Below are positions 57,601 through 64,000 of a stretch of DNA of 64,000 nucleotides, piece by piece. Each line of letters begins with the position of its first letter. Positions within the stretch are counted from its first letter, which is position 1. This stretch comes from Cavia porcellus (Eukaryota; Chordata; Mammalia; Rodentia; Caviidae). Both the position numbers and the translations under genes were made by a program. The notes under the pieces are model-generated. The model saw only the letters and a list, made by a program, of their open reading frames with translations. It was not told where the DNA came from and searched no databases. The DNA lies in NCBI RefSeq assembly GCF_034190915.1, contig NW_026947507.1:33641001-33705000 (forward strand). The letters are read 5' to 3'.

Positions 57601-59334
57601 TTCTTCTACAACTATGGTGGTGTTGTCAAAAAAGGAGAAGATGGCAGAGAAGGCAGTAGAGGTAGGAGCTGGCAGGGAACTTAGAGAACGGCCGTGGTGC
57701 AGAGAAGAGTTGCTTTCTTTGAACTCTGTGGCATACAGGAAGGTGGGCACAATGGGCACTGAAAGTCAATGAAGACATGTGATGGAGGCTAAAGACAGAT
57801 AATCTTTTCAGCCCTACTAGGTTCAGGAGCATTGCTATGGGGCTTGGTTTATGCTAAAGGAAGATGTCCAAATGATATCACTCACCCATTAAAGATTGTA
57901 CCTGCCCACACTATCCTATTAGCAAAAGGACCTGAATTCCAACCATCACACAGTTGGTCTCATGGATTCGTGGATTTCATATTGGCTAACTCACTACTCA
58001 CCAAAGTTATTTGTAACCTGAGATCAATACTTGCTGAGCTCTCATGAGTTTTTGCAGACGGGTGGAAAGTACCTAAAAACTTGAAGCACCTGCTGCATAT
58101 ATTCTGGCTGAAGGAGAAGGTGAATGTTGCTCCCTTGTCTCAGTCCCCCCACATAGGTGATCAGAGAATAGGAAGAGGCGTGGGAACCAGTGGGGTATGG
58201 TCTAAGGGGCTGAAGCTCTGGAATGGTTCCATGAGCCTTGAATCCCAGCTATAGTACTTGTTAGCAGGTAGCTTTGGACATATCACTTAACACTTCTGAA
58301 TTTAACTTTTTATAGAGAAAAAAATAAGCAAAATGCATTGTTTCCAGAATTTAATCTATGTAGCAAGAGGGGCGTTGTGTGTGCATCTGATTATGAAAAT
58401 GACTCAGTATTGACTAATTCAGTGTTTGCAACAGTTTAATAGAACATAGTTACAACTATAGAACCATGAATAAGAACCAACTGTATTTGATTAACTATTT
58501 GTCTCAGGAAGAATCTTTTATATTTTGTTTTGTTTTTTTTTGTTCTTGTCTTCTTGAGACCAAGTTTTACTATGCAGTCCGGGCTGGTCTTGAACTCTTG
58601 TATTCAACTTGTGGCCTTGGATGGCCTTGAACTACTACCTCAGCCTCCTGAATGCTAGGATTACAGGTGTGCACCAAAATGCCCAGCTGGAAACATTCTT
58701 ATTTAAAGACTTACATCTTACTCAGGAGGCACAACTTTTTAATAACCATTTATATACTGCCAATAATATAATGTATAGATTAAAAGAGTATCAAGCAAAA
58801 AAAGCAGGATTGTGTGAAAAGTAGGGCTTGGTAAAAACTTGGATACCCAACGCAGTGTACTATTTTTGGAGGGCAAAACTACCTACTGTCTCAGAGGCTA
58901 CTGTAGTTATTAAGACCTCGGGAAGACAGAATGAGGAAGAAGAAAAGTAAGATTTTTCTGTCTCCTTGACTTCCTCTTTTCTAGTCAGATGCTTTCTGAA
59001 TGGCCTTCTCTTTGAGCCCCTGGTGTCAGGAGCAATGGCTGGCAGGCTTTGAGCTCACTGCCTGCAACTTCCGCCAGCCCCTAGAGACTTCCATGTGTGT
59101 TCCATCAGAAAAAATCTGAAGTTTGCTTACTGCTAAAATTGAGCAGGATATGTGCTGCCTTCCAGGGCCCAAAGCAAAAGAACCCTCAATACAAAGATGC
59201 TATAACTTACCCACCACAGTAAGCAGCATGTTATCCAGGAGCAAAGCTACAAACACCACCAGCAGCACCAGCTTCCGGGACTCTCTTCCTTTCTTTAGCA
59301 GCCGCTGGGGAACGTCCAGGACCACCCGGAGCAT
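36647..59334 (-). CDS. SLC18A1: SLC18A1 (VMAT1), vesicular monoamine transporter 1; whole coding span, 15 coding exons
   Basis: Proton/monoamine antiporter of the major facilitator superfamily. It loads serotonin, dopamine, noradrenaline, adrenaline and, weakly, histamine into dense-core vesicles of neuroendocrine cells, using the V-ATPase proton gradient. Joining 59211-59334, 57395-57758, 56738-56796, 53965-54048, 53202-53294, 51608-51697, 51341-51384, 46213-46273, 46046-46141, 41767-41845, 40826-40877, 38905-38968, 38609-38728, 38257-38390 and 36647-36760 (all minus) gives 1578 nt: 525 codons plus stop, equal to human VMAT1. Every intron is GT-AG and every phase agrees. Twelve membrane segments can be placed. 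The family's key charged residues are present: Asp34 (TM1), Lys146 (TM2), Glu320 (TM7), Asp407 (TM10) and Asp434 (TM11). Three N-glycosylation sequons lie in luminal loop 1. The sequence follows VMAT1 rather than VMAT2, especially in loop 1. No stop, frameshift or lost splice site was seen, so the gene appears functional. Confidence 0.97.
37237..37275. repeat. (CAGA)n microsatellite
   Basis: About six CAGA units degrading into CAGG and ATAG units. Lies in the last intron of SLC18A1. Confidence 0.9.
37300..37445 (+). mobile_element. B1 SINE in SLC18A1 last intron
   Basis: 'gaggctgaggcaggaagatt', 'gttcaaggccagcctgacct' and 'gacctggtctcaaaacc'. The internal duplication 'ctacatag' appears twice. 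Inserted antisense to the gene. Confidence 0.85.
37615..37668 (-). mobile_element. ID-like fragment, antisense
   Basis: 'tttgggaactgaaaccagga' then 'gctaaactacatccccagtc' is the reverse complement of part of an ID/tRNA-like SINE with a deletion in the middle. Confidence 0.45.
37690..37828 (-). mobile_element. B1 SINE, antisense, diverged
   Basis: 'ttttttgaggcagtcttgca', 'atcctcctgcctcagcctgc' and 'gtgctgagattacaagcttg' form a reverse-complement B1. It lies between an ID fragment and another B1. Confidence 0.75.
37855..38000 (+). mobile_element. B1 SINE
   Basis: 'tgcctgtatcctagcactcg' then 'gaggctaaggcaagagggta', 'agttcaagtccagcctgaac' and 'gaccttgtctcaaaaagac'. Its A-rich tail runs into a GGA-rich tract. 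Confidence 0.85.
38014..38085. repeat. Polypurine (GGA/GAA)n tract
   Basis: About 70 bp almost purely A/G, probably grown from the A-tail of the preceding B1. Ends about 170 bp from exon 15. Confidence 0.9.
38257..38390 (-). CDS. SLC18A1: SLC18A1 exon 15: residues 444-488, TM11 end, TM12 and start of tail
   Basis: This 134-nt exon encodes [19 protein letters not shown], then [17 protein letters not shown] and NPPANEEKL. The last part starts the cytosolic tail with the acidic residues that precede the dileucine-like sorting signal. Acceptor CTTCACAG, donor GTAAGG. Confidence 0.97.
38609..38728 (-). CDS. SLC18A1: SLC18A1 exon 14: residues 404-443, TM10 end, cytosolic loop and TM11
   Basis: This 120-nt exon encodes [32 protein letters not shown] and AFCVGFAI. 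Asp407 (TM10) and Asp434 (TM11) match the two aspartates needed for proton coupling and substrate binding in VMAT2. It is the most conserved block of the protein. Acceptor GCCACAG, donor GTATGT. Confidence 0.98.
38905..38968 (-). CDS. SLC18A1: SLC18A1 exon 13: residues 383-403, TM10
   Basis: A 64-nt exon encoding [21 protein letters not shown]. It begins in phase 0 after CCTTGCAG and ends one base into Gly404 before GTAAGA. Confidence 0.96.
39631..40145 (+). repeat. Duplication copy 1: blocks A-B-C contiguous
   Basis: Block A is 39631-39827, B is 39841-39977, C is 39977-40145. Each has a direct-orientation partner at 41922-42118, 41450-41584 and 41238-41402. By eye the pairs are about 90% or more identical. 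Lies in the intron between exons 12 and 13. ORFs read through B and C are not genes. Confidence 0.93.
40200..40318 (-). mobile_element. Probable MIR remnant, antisense
   Basis: 'cctcacggtcacacaaacag' then 'gacaaagctggggtggagcc' matches the reverse complement of the MIR core. Ancient. Confidence 0.4.
40826..40877 (-). CDS. SLC18A1: SLC18A1 exon 12: residues 365-382, TM9
   Basis: A 52-nt exon encoding [18 protein letters not shown]. Acceptor TTGCAG, donor GTAAGT directly after the Cys382 codon (phase 0). It lies between the two copies of the intronic duplication. Confidence 0.95.
41238..42118 (+). repeat. Duplication copy 2: blocks C'-B'-A', order reversed, around exon 11
   Basis: C' (41238-41402) and B' (41450-41584) are in the intron between exons 11 and 12. 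A' (41922-42118) is in the intron between exons 10 and 11. Exon 11 lies in the 337-nt gap between B' and A'. All three blocks keep the same orientation as in copy 1 although their order is inverted. Confidence 0.93.
41767..41845 (-). CDS. SLC18A1: SLC18A1 exon 11: residues 339-365, TM8
   Basis: This 79-nt exon encodes [17 protein letters not shown] and FGVLANKMG, with Arg365 split at the junction (CG then G). Acceptor CCCACAG, donor GTATGT. The exon sits inside the rearranged duplicate: block A' starts 77 nt upstream in gene sense and block B' lies about 180 nt downstream. Its splice sites are unharmed. Confidence 0.97.
42400..42500 (+). mobile_element. MIR SINE remnant
   Basis: 'gcctcagtcacttgtgagct' and 'ctgtgaccttgggtagtg' are the MIR core in sense orientation. 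Followed at 42503-42540 by a short (TTCA)n run. Confidence 0.55.
42955..43312 (+). mobile_element. MaLR/MT-like LTR remnant
   Basis: The end 'ccaaaactgtgtactaaata' then 'gcctttggactgtatgaagt' and 'gggcatttgacaa' resembles the R-U5 part of rodent MaLR LTRs. Confidence 0.4.
43313..46000. other. SLC18A1 intron between exons 10 and 11, remainder
   Basis: No exon or confident young repeat. A probable MIR (minus) lies near 45690-45815. The 151-codon ORF at 44645-45100 (minus) shows no recognisable domain and lies in intron. Confidence 0.45.
46046..46141 (-). CDS. SLC18A1: SLC18A1 exon 10: residues 307-338, TM7 and luminal loop 7-8
   Basis: This 96-nt exon encodes [18 protein letters not shown] and [14 protein letters not shown]. 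Glu320 corresponds to the TM7 glutamate important for transport in VMAT2. Cys332 is the likely partner of Cys125. Residue 335 is Glu, where human VMAT1 and VMAT2 carry Lys as I recall. Acceptor CTCCAG, donor GTAAGT. Confidence 0.97.
46213..46273 (-). CDS. SLC18A1: SLC18A1 exon 9: residues 287-306, central loop end and TM7 start
   Basis: This 61-nt exon encodes [20 protein letters not shown]. The intron before it is about 5 kb, the longest among the middle coding exons. Acceptor TTCTCAG, donor GTAAGC. Confidence 0.95.
46390..46495 (-). mobile_element. Probable MIR remnant, antisense
   Basis: 'gcagaaggtgacttgcctaa' followed by 'tgtcacatactaaactggag' fits the reverse complement of the MIR core. 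Confidence 0.4.
47370..47615 (+). repeat. Array IV: about 1.5 AT-rich units in SLC18A1 intron
   Basis: 'gaacgccctgtaatactttc' (47378) matches the array II anchor. 'ttgttctgttctgatctgct' and 'cctcttttgtcttaatctct' match the 3' end of the unit seen at 27590-27625. An AAAGAAAAAAA stretch follows. Confidence 0.6.
48030..48395 (+). mobile_element. MaLR-like LTR
   Basis: 'tccaaaactcatatgctgaa', 'gtaatgaggtcataaggata', 'gtccttataagaggaaagag', 'ccagcctctaggactgtgaa' and a terminal 'gagactaatgca' follow the MaLR order in sense orientation. Confidence 0.65.
48396..49290. other. SLC18A1 intron between exons 8 and 9, part with nothing recognised
   Basis: AT-rich; short ORFs only. Confidence 0.4.
49307..49409 (+). 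mobile_element. Young ID SINE with perfect target-site duplication
   Basis: Intact body: A-box 'gatttagctcagcggcataa', anticodon arm gcctgccttgcaagcaggc, B-box 'gtgagttcgatccctggtac', then an A-rich tail. A perfect 16-bp duplication, aaaatagaaatcccag, lies at 49291-49306 and 49410-49425. Confidence 0.96.
51341..51384 (-). CDS. SLC18A1: SLC18A1 exon 8: residues 272-286, TM6 end and start of central loop
   Basis: A 44-nt micro-exon encoding [15 protein letters not shown], the start of the cytosolic loop linking the two six-helix halves. It is too short to stand out alone, but phase, acceptor (TTCTTAG) and donor (GTGAGT) all fit. Confidence 0.94.
51608..51697 (-). CDS. SLC18A1: SLC18A1 exon 7: residues 242-271, TM5 end and TM6
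   Basis: This 90-nt exon encodes [19 protein letters not shown] and [11 protein letters not shown], identical to human VMAT1 as I recall it. It includes the conserved [11 protein letters not shown] segment of TM5. Acceptor TTTTCCAG, donor GTGAGT. Confidence 0.97.
52029..52110 (+). mobile_element. ID SINE
   Basis: 'gctgaggatttagctcagcg' then 'gcataagcatctgcctggca', 'catgagttggatccccggtt' and an A8 tail. About 10-15% diverged from the copy at 49307. Target-site duplication not clear. Confidence 0.9.
52685..52800 (+). mobile_element. MIR SINE remnant
   Basis: 'cctagctcttgaacttcctg' and 'gctgtgtctttgaatggtta' then 'cctaacctttctcatcttca' match the MIR core in sense orientation. Confidence 0.5.
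53202..53294 (-). CDS. SLC18A1: SLC18A1 exon 6: residues 211-241, TM4-5 cytosolic loop and TM5
   Basis: This 93-nt exon contains [17 protein letters not shown] and then [14 protein letters not shown]. The DDxERG motif of the cytosolic TM4-TM5 loop is intact. From memory, human VMAT1 reads DDHERGRAMGTALGG, so this rodent is closer to the VMAT2 wording (VMGIALGG). Acceptor TTCAG, donor GTAGGT. Confidence 0.96.
   Translation of the reverse strand, partial: VLECSPVSTLMTTREEKSWESLWVAWLWEF
53965..54048 (-). CDS. SLC18A1: SLC18A1 exon 5: residues 183-210, end of TM3 and TM4
   Basis: This 84-nt exon encodes [19 protein letters not shown] and then IGSSFSSVA. The [11 protein letters not shown] stretch in TM4 is nearly invariant in VMATs. 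Acceptor GCACAG (54050-54049), donor GTAGGG (53964-53963). Confidence 0.96.
54109..54640. other. SLC18A1 intron between exons 4 and 5, part with nothing recognised
   Basis: No exon, domain or repeat family recognised. Confidence 0.4.
54645..54693. repeat. (GA)n microsatellite
   Basis: About 24 GA dinucleotides with one AA interruption near 54681, in an SLC18A1 intron. Confidence 0.97.
55787..55885 (+). mobile_element. ID-like SINE, older copy
   Basis: 'ggggctggaaatgtgactca' (A-box), 'gtcttgcatgcacaagaccc' and 'ggacttgagctccagcaaca', then an A-rich tail. More diverged than the copies at 49307 and 23904. Confidence 0.7.
55886..56445. other. SLC18A1 intron between exons 4 and 5, part with nothing recognised
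   Basis: AT-rich intronic DNA without recognisable elements. Confidence 0.4.
56450..56479. repeat. (CA)n microsatellite, short and interrupted
   Basis: About 12 CA dinucleotides with a CTAA interruption. Confidence 0.92.
56738..56796 (-). CDS. SLC18A1: SLC18A1 exon 4: residues 163-182, TM3 first half
   Basis: A 59-nt exon reading [19 protein letters not shown] after the split Arg163. It follows a TTTTTAG acceptor (AG 56798-56797) and ends one base into Met183 before a GTAAGT donor. Human has Ile where this has Val164. Phase is consistent on both sides. Confidence 0.95.
57395..57758 (-). CDS. SLC18A1: SLC18A1 exon 3: residues 42-163, luminal loop 1 and TM2
   Basis: Largest coding exon (364 nt). 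It holds the end of TM1 (VPIVPTFLY), the long luminal loop and TM2. The loop has three sequons: Asn58-Ser-Ser, Asn87-Thr-Thr and Asn104-Gly-Ser. Cys125 is a candidate for the luminal disulfide described in VMAT2. Lys146 in TM2 corresponds to the lysine that pairs with a TM11 aspartate. The exon ends in the cytosolic GPLTNR motif, the family's version of MFS motif A. The loop is the least conserved part relative to human, as usual for VMAT1. Acceptor CAG at 57761-57759; donor GTATCT at 57394. Confidence 0.97.
58225..58335 (+). mobile_element. MIR SINE remnant
   Basis: 'gaatcccagctatagtactt', 'gtagctttggacatatcact' and 'taacacttctgaatttaact' match the MIR core in sense orientation. Confidence 0.5.
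58535..58690 (-). mobile_element. B1 SINE, antisense
   Basis: 'tcttgagaccaagttttact', 'cagtccgggctggtcttgaa', 'ctcagcctcctgaatgctag' and 'attacaggtgtgcaccaaaa' form a reverse-complement B1 with internal duplication ('ccttgaact' and 'cttgaactc'). Confidence 0.85.
59211..59334 (-). CDS. SLC18A1: SLC18A1 exon 2, coding part: residues 1-41, start codon, TM1
   Basis: The start ATG is at 59334-59332 in a good context (CCCCACCATGC). It encodes a short basic cytosolic N-terminus (residues 1-20) and then TM1 with the LLLDNM motif. Asp34 in TM1 corresponds to the Asp needed for amine recognition in VMAT2. The exon ends with one base of codon 42 before a GTAAGT donor (59210-59209). This ATG gives exactly the human N-terminal length. 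Confidence 0.96.
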
Positions 59335-59424
59335 GGTGGGGCTAGGGCAGATACTTCTTCCTCCGGGAGAAGGCAGTTAGAGCCACAGAAGTGCAGAGCA
59401 AGTCTGCTCAGCCAGTGATGCTCA
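59335..59424 (-). other. SLC18A1: SLC18A1 5' UTR part of exon 2
   Basis: These 90 nt sit between a plausible acceptor (TTGTAACAG, AG at 59426-59425) and the start codon. The pyrimidine tract is only moderate, so the exact acceptor is inferred. No in-frame ATG is apparent in this leader. Confidence 0.55.
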
Positions 59425-59429
59425 CTGTT

Positions 59430-60915
59430 ACAATGAAAAGTGCAGCAGATTATAGTTAGAAAGATGATGTTTGAAAATTTTCTATGCCTTGACTCCTTTC
59501 GTTTCTTATACCTATTAATAATAACTCCACCAATTCCCACACTGCCTTCCAGGCCAACACTGCTTACCAGCAATTTATATCTGGAATTATACCTAGTATA
59601 TTTAACAGACAGCACAAATCGCCTAGTCGCCTGTTCCTTAAATGTTTGACATTTGCCTCTCATCTTGATTGTTTAGAAGGTCATTGTTTGGATCATAGAT
59701 TAGTCACTGGTTTGGGTCATTAATAAGTCATTGATTGTTTAGGACTATTATTTCCTTTTCTCTTCTAAGTTTGTGCTTTTAAAATACTGTTTTTAAAAGT
59801 AATTTTATATGCTTTGCAAAAATATTCTGTTCTATGTCTATCACCCAAAAATGACAGTCTAGGTTTCACGTACCACCCAAATATGTCTTACACAGACCAG
59901 AATCATTTAGCCTCCCCTTTGAAAAACCCTGGACTGGACCAGAACTTTCATCTCACAGTGGCAAAATCACAGCCTCAGGAGCTGAGATTTGTCTTGGGTC
60001 ACATAACTGGTGTCAGGGGGATGAAATCCCAAGGTTTTCACTTGCATACTTCCATTCTACCTCTTTCCTTTGCTGTAGGGTACTAGAGGTGCTTTTCCCT
60101 TGTGTAAGCTATGAACCCCTGCTCAGAAAGATGTATCATCCCATGTAAGATACTGACTTTCATGATTAGTGTCTCATCTGGGGTTTCCTGTAATTCACCA
60201 GCATTTGGTCACAGTACCTTGTCACACTTCAAGTATTATCATTTCAGGGAAGATTTTATTTTCTTATGTGTGGCTTCTGTTGTGGTACCAATAATATCAA
60301 TAATTTAATTTTTTAAAATTGTTCCTTTCTACATTTATTATTTTTGCTTTTTATTAGTACATGTTTGCTTTTGACTTAGTAACTCTACTTCAAGTTACCT
60401 ATCCTAAAGAAATTATAAGAGGTACAGCCAAAGATTAATCATCAAAATTACTAATTGATGAATTTTTATCAGTGAAAAATGGAATATTTTAAAGCCATGT
60501 TTTCAAATAATCATAATGACTTAGGAAATTTTAATATTAAGCAAAGAGAAAGAGAGAGCTAGAGAGACAGTGACATTAAACTGTATTTACAGCTGGAGTT
60601 TAATTATGTAGAAAATAAATATAGAGACTCAGTTTTAAACCCAAATGCTGGCTGTTTATAATTGATGATTTCAATTATTTTCTATTTTTATTATTTTTAA
60701 ATACAGTATTCTATAATGAACAAGCTTCACAATACAAGCAGAAAATAAATTTAAATGATTTCTCTGGAATTCAGAGTTAGTCTCAAACACTGAATGTATT
60801 CCAAGAGCTGAGATTCTTGATTCTGAGGCTACCACTGGAAGAACATTCTCCAGATGGCAAATCAAGTGACCGAGGTCACAAATGAATCAAATTCTGAAAT
60901 AAGTTGTAACCAAGG
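59430..60915. other. SLC18A1 intron 1, no element recognised
   Basis: AT-rich intronic sequence between the start-codon exon and the minisatellite. Short GA-rich run near 60545-60570. No confident repeat. Confidence 0.4.
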
Positions 60916-60918
60916 ATT

Positions 60919-61067
60919 TCATGCAATTATTTAAGACCCTTCACTTCTCTAACTAAGGGATTTTCCACTTCATGAAATTATTTAAGACCCTTCACTTCTC
61001 CAACTAAGGGATTTTCCACTTCATGAAATTATTTAAGACCCTTCACTTCTCCAACTAAGGGATTTTC
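60919..61067. repeat. 51-bp minisatellite, 2.9 copies, in SLC18A1 intron 1
   Basis: Three head-to-tail copies starting with 'catgaaattatttaagaccc' at about 60920, 60971 and 61022. Copies 2 and 3 appear identical; copy 1 differs at about two positions (GC for GA in 'catgcaatt', and T for C in 'tctctaac'). It ends about 235 bp inside the predicted exon 1 donor. Confidence 0.97.
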
Positions 61068-61301
61068 AAATACAAACTTATTGAAGATACACCTGGACTG
61101 AAAGAAAAAAAAAATTATGAAAACTAAAAGATAGTAAATAGAACACCATAGGTAATATAAGGAGAAGACCAAAAAGAAAGAAAATCAGGAAATTTCCAAC
61201 AAATTCATAACCGAATTTATAGTCAAACTCCTCTAATGAGGGACAAAAATGACAAGGAAGTATTATATTTGCCCAAAGAGAAAGAGAGAGAAAAATTTTA
61301 C

Positions 61302-61430
61302 CTTGCATCCCATCTTGGTGTGAGGCACGCAGAGAGGTATCAGCAGCTGTTCTGCTCACCAGGCAGGGACTCGGCTCTCTAGTCTCTGAATGTGGATGTG
61401 CTGAAGGATTTATTGCCACTTGTTATCTGA
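61302..61430 (-). other. SLC18A1: Predicted SLC18A1 non-coding exon 1
   Basis: SLC18A1 has a non-coding first exon in other mammals. The sequence ends GGATGCAAG before a GTAAAA donor at 61301-61300. It lies in locally GC-richer DNA about 1.9 kb upstream of the start-codon exon. The 5' limit is a guess and no TATA box is clear. Inferred from position and donor only. Confidence 0.4.
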
Positions 61431-61560
61431 GGATGCTGTGTGCATGCCTGCCCTTTGTCCACACAGATTTAATTGGAGCCTCCAACAAGTTTCACTCAGA
61501 CCCTTGGCTCCCTGCGTCAGAGGCAGGTAGGCAGGGCCGGGGAGCACACAAAGGGGGAGC
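61431..61560 (-). promoter_or_regulatory. Candidate SLC18A1 promoter region
   Basis: Lies just upstream of the predicted first exon. In gene sense it contains a CCAAT-like element (CCAATTAAAT, about 61475), a CRE/AP-1-like TGACGCAG (about 61515) and a GC-rich stretch (about 61525-61560). These motifs are short and may be chance. Confidence 0.25.
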
Positions 61561-61754
61561 GATAGCTTTCTAACTACAGAGGCACCTGACTGCCCTGCTT
61601 TTCACTGGTGCTTGTCTGTCATCAAACTCTTTAACTCTTGCCTGGCTCCGAATATAGAGTGTAATACAGGATGGGATCAGGGTACATTTCATGTCATTTG
61701 CTATTTGTCAGAGGCTCTTCATACCCTAATTGCTTCCTGGGAAGAAAAAAATCT

Positions 61755-61790
61755 CAAAAAAAAAAGAAAGAAAGAAAGAAATCTCAGAAC
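61755..61790. repeat. Short A-rich (AAAG)n run
   Basis: An A10 run followed by three AAAG units. Probably a decayed retroposon tail. Confidence 0.8.
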
Positions 61791-61999
61791 CTGTACAGAG
61801 CAAAAAATAAGATAAAATTAAGTGATCTCGGTGCTCTTGACCTATAAACAATCCACTCTCACAGTCCAACCTCTGTGGCTTGAGTGAAGGCACAGCCCTT
61901 ACATCCCAATATCAATTCAGTATCTGGAACATAATGGTCTCCAATAAATCTTTCTTGTGCGGATCACTGAATGAATGACAGAGGACAGCTCATTTTGGA

Positions 62000-62430
62000 T
62001 CCTTGAGAGATGCATCTTAGGGAGTTTCTTCACTGCAGAGGCAAAACACACTACACGCACAAGTGAAAGAAAGAAGGCTTTCTTCTGTCTCAGTTTGGAG
62101 AGGCTTCAGTCCATAGTAGGCAGACTCCAAGGCCAGGCAGCATGGCAGGGGAGAAGCAGTCTGCGGCAGAGCGGGCAGGAAGCAGCAAAGCCTGCCTTCC
62201 ACATCTTTCCCTCTATAATCCATCCAGGCTACAAACCCATTGATTGGTGCCTCTCAAACCCAGGGTGGGGCCTCCATTCTCCACACCCAGAACTTTGCTA
62301 AATCAATTTAGTTTTCACATATCCTTAATCCATATTCACACACCTGAGAGCCAACCACCTCTGAAAAGACCCATCTAAGAGCACATGAGGCTTTCAAGGA
62401 ACATCTAGATATAAGCCATGTCAATACGGG
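62000..62430 (-). mobile_element. MaLR-like LTR, antisense
   Basis: 'gaggcttcagtccatagtag' then 'gcagactccaaggccaggca', 'gcagcatggcagggg' and 'ggaagcagcaaag' match the reverse complement of rodent MaLR LTR wording. Limits uncertain. Confidence 0.5.
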
Positions 62431-63108
62431 TATATGTTAGCCTAACACTAAAAGTCATTGGGATGTTTGGAAGGTGGTGGGGTGCCACAGGAAATCGCGG
62501 AGCACATCATGAATGAGTTACTAACCAGGAAAAACCCTTAAATATTGGCATTTAGAAAGGTAACAAATTAGGGGAAGCAGTACATTGCAGCATGTATATT
62601 AAGTTTACATTAGTTATTGCTTTTGCTTCTGTAGAGTCTGACCTTGTTTTATCAAGTTCTCTCCCTCTAAAGGTTCATATTTGGATCTTTTAACTTCGTG
62701 TGTCTGCTAGTTTATTAATTGGATTCAATTTTCCTGTATCTTCTCTCACTTTCCATGTACAGTCCCTAACCTTTCTTTCCTTCCCCTCACATAACCTCTT
62801 AAACCTCTCTTTCCTTCATCCTTTCTTAGAGTATAAATTTGTCATTAAAATCCACCATTTGCTTCTTTCTCCCCTTCCTCTTCATGTTTTCTTGTCTTTC
62901 CTCTTTTCTCTTGGTCTATCCTATATAATTACTACTCCTTTATTTCCTGTGCTACTAAAAGGATGAAAAATATTTAAAACTATTTTAAATTATACCTTGA
63001 TATATGATTGATTCTTTGGATTTGAAGTTAAAGATAATGGTTCTTCTCTCACAATACAATGCTTCATATTGAGTATCTTATTTTATTTTTATCTTATTTT
63101 ATTTTATC
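62431..63108. other. Upstream flank of SLC18A1, no gene recognised
   Basis: T/C-rich around 62740-62920; the 88-codon ORF there is a composition artefact. No repeat family assigned. Confidence 0.45.
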
Positions 63109-63111
63109 TTT

Positions 63112-63186
63112 CGGTACCAGGAATCAAACTCAGGACCTCATGCTTACCAAGCAGGCACTTTACCACTGAGCTATATCCCCAGCCAT
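63112..63186 (-). mobile_element. ID SINE, antisense
   Basis: 'cggtaccaggaatcaaactc', 'ggacctcatgcttaccaagc' and 'accactgagctatatcccca' form a reverse-complement ID. T-rich sequence at 63085-63111 is its A-tail. Confidence 0.9.
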
Positions 63187-63492
63187 AGCACAGTATTTTA
63201 ATGACTAGGTGTTTTCATACTGAGTCACACCCAAAGCCAAAGGCACACCAAAGAAATAAAATCATTTACTACAGAGAAGTCCACAATACTAGTAGAGACT
63301 TCCATCCCACCTGATCTACAAACTTCAATACAAATATAAGAATTATGAGAAAACAAGATGAACATAGGAGAGCATTCACTCAGTAAGAATGAAAAAAGAC
63401 AACAATATAAATATTTCCAAAGAGCCCCTAGACAATTCTAAAAGAAATATAAGAATCATACTCTTTGAGGAAGATATTGAGAATTATGATAG

Positions 63493-63648
63493 AGCTGGGT
63501 GTGGTGGTGTACACTGTAATCCCAGCACTCAGGAGGCTGAGGCAGGAGGATTACTGAGTGTTCAAGCCCAGGCTCCACAGTGGATTAATTCAAGATCAGC
63601 CTGAAGTACATAGCAAAACCCTGTATCAAAACAAAACAAAAAAATTGC
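63493..63648 (+). mobile_element. B1 SINE
   Basis: 'agctgggtgtggtggtgtac', 'gtaatcccagcactcaggag', 'gaggcaggaggattactgag' and 'caagatcagcctgaagtaca', ending in 'ctgtatcaaaacaaaac'. Near full length with the internal duplication. Confidence 0.92.
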
Positions 63649-64000
63649 TATAGAAAATTTCCCCAAATCTGGGGGATGAGATGGATTTCAAGGTAAGAGG
63701 GGCATTTAGAATTCCAGATAGACAGGAAAGAACTTACCCACTACACATCATATTCAAAATTCCAGGAACTCAGAACAAAAAAGAATATTAAAAACTGTTA
63801 GAGAGAAGCACTACATTACCTACAAGGCCAAGCCCATTAGAATAACAGCAGATTCATCAGTGAGCAAAGAATCATCATGTTTTGGCATTAATGGGCACAA
63901 CAGCAACGATAGTACTAGCTACTATTTATTTATAGAGTACATACTCTGGGTATATTGCTAATGTGAGATATATATATATAGTCATATTTGGCTTGTTTTA

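Noticed and set aside
57398..57772. 124-codon plus-strand ORF
   Set aside because: Antisense shadow of SLC18A1 exon 3.
60919..61067. Three regularly spaced repeats as a possible CRISPR array
   Set aside because: The 51-bp units are head to tail with no spacers, in mammalian nuclear DNA. It is a minisatellite.
61440..64000. Search for ATP6V1B2 exons upstream of SLC18A1
   Set aside because: No V-ATPase B subunit motif seen. In human the gene starts more than 10 kb further on.

Overview
The window is vertebrate nuclear DNA from a rodent. It holds one intact protein-coding gene split into small GT-AG exons, long non-coding stretches, and many dispersed retroposons. B1 (7SL-derived) and ID (tRNA-Ala-derived) SINEs together point to a rodent. 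The B1 internal duplication and the ID subfamily do not look like mouse or rat, so a non-murine lineage (for example a castorimorph such as beaver or kangaroo rat) is possible. The species is not proven.

Minus strand, about 36.6-61.4 kb: SLC18A1, the vesicular monoamine transporter VMAT1. I reconstructed 15 coding exons. All have consensus GT/AG borders, all phases agree, and they join into an uninterrupted 525-codon reading frame, the same length as human VMAT1. A non-coding first exon is predicted near 61.3-61.4 kb. The gene therefore looks functional.

1-36.6 kb, beyond the 3' end of the gene: no functional gene recognised. It contains MaLR-type LTR remnants, L1 pieces, SINEs, microsatellites and a processed pseudogene of histone H3.3 (H3-3A) at about 23.9-24.9 kb. 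A young ID element sits inside the pseudogene's 3' UTR. In human the neighbours of SLC18A1 are LPL on the 3' side and ATP6V1B2 on the 5' side; neither is seen here, which fits their distance.

61.4-64 kb: gene-upstream DNA with an LTR remnant, an ID and a B1.

The most unusual structures are two. (1) A three-block intronic duplication occurs as A-B-C in one intron and as C-B-A, still in direct orientation, in the two introns around a small exon. (2) A family of tandem AT-rich units of about 150 bp occurs at four places, in both orientations, and is joined at one place to an L1 3' UTR. Repeat family names are from memory of consensus sequences; no database search was possible.
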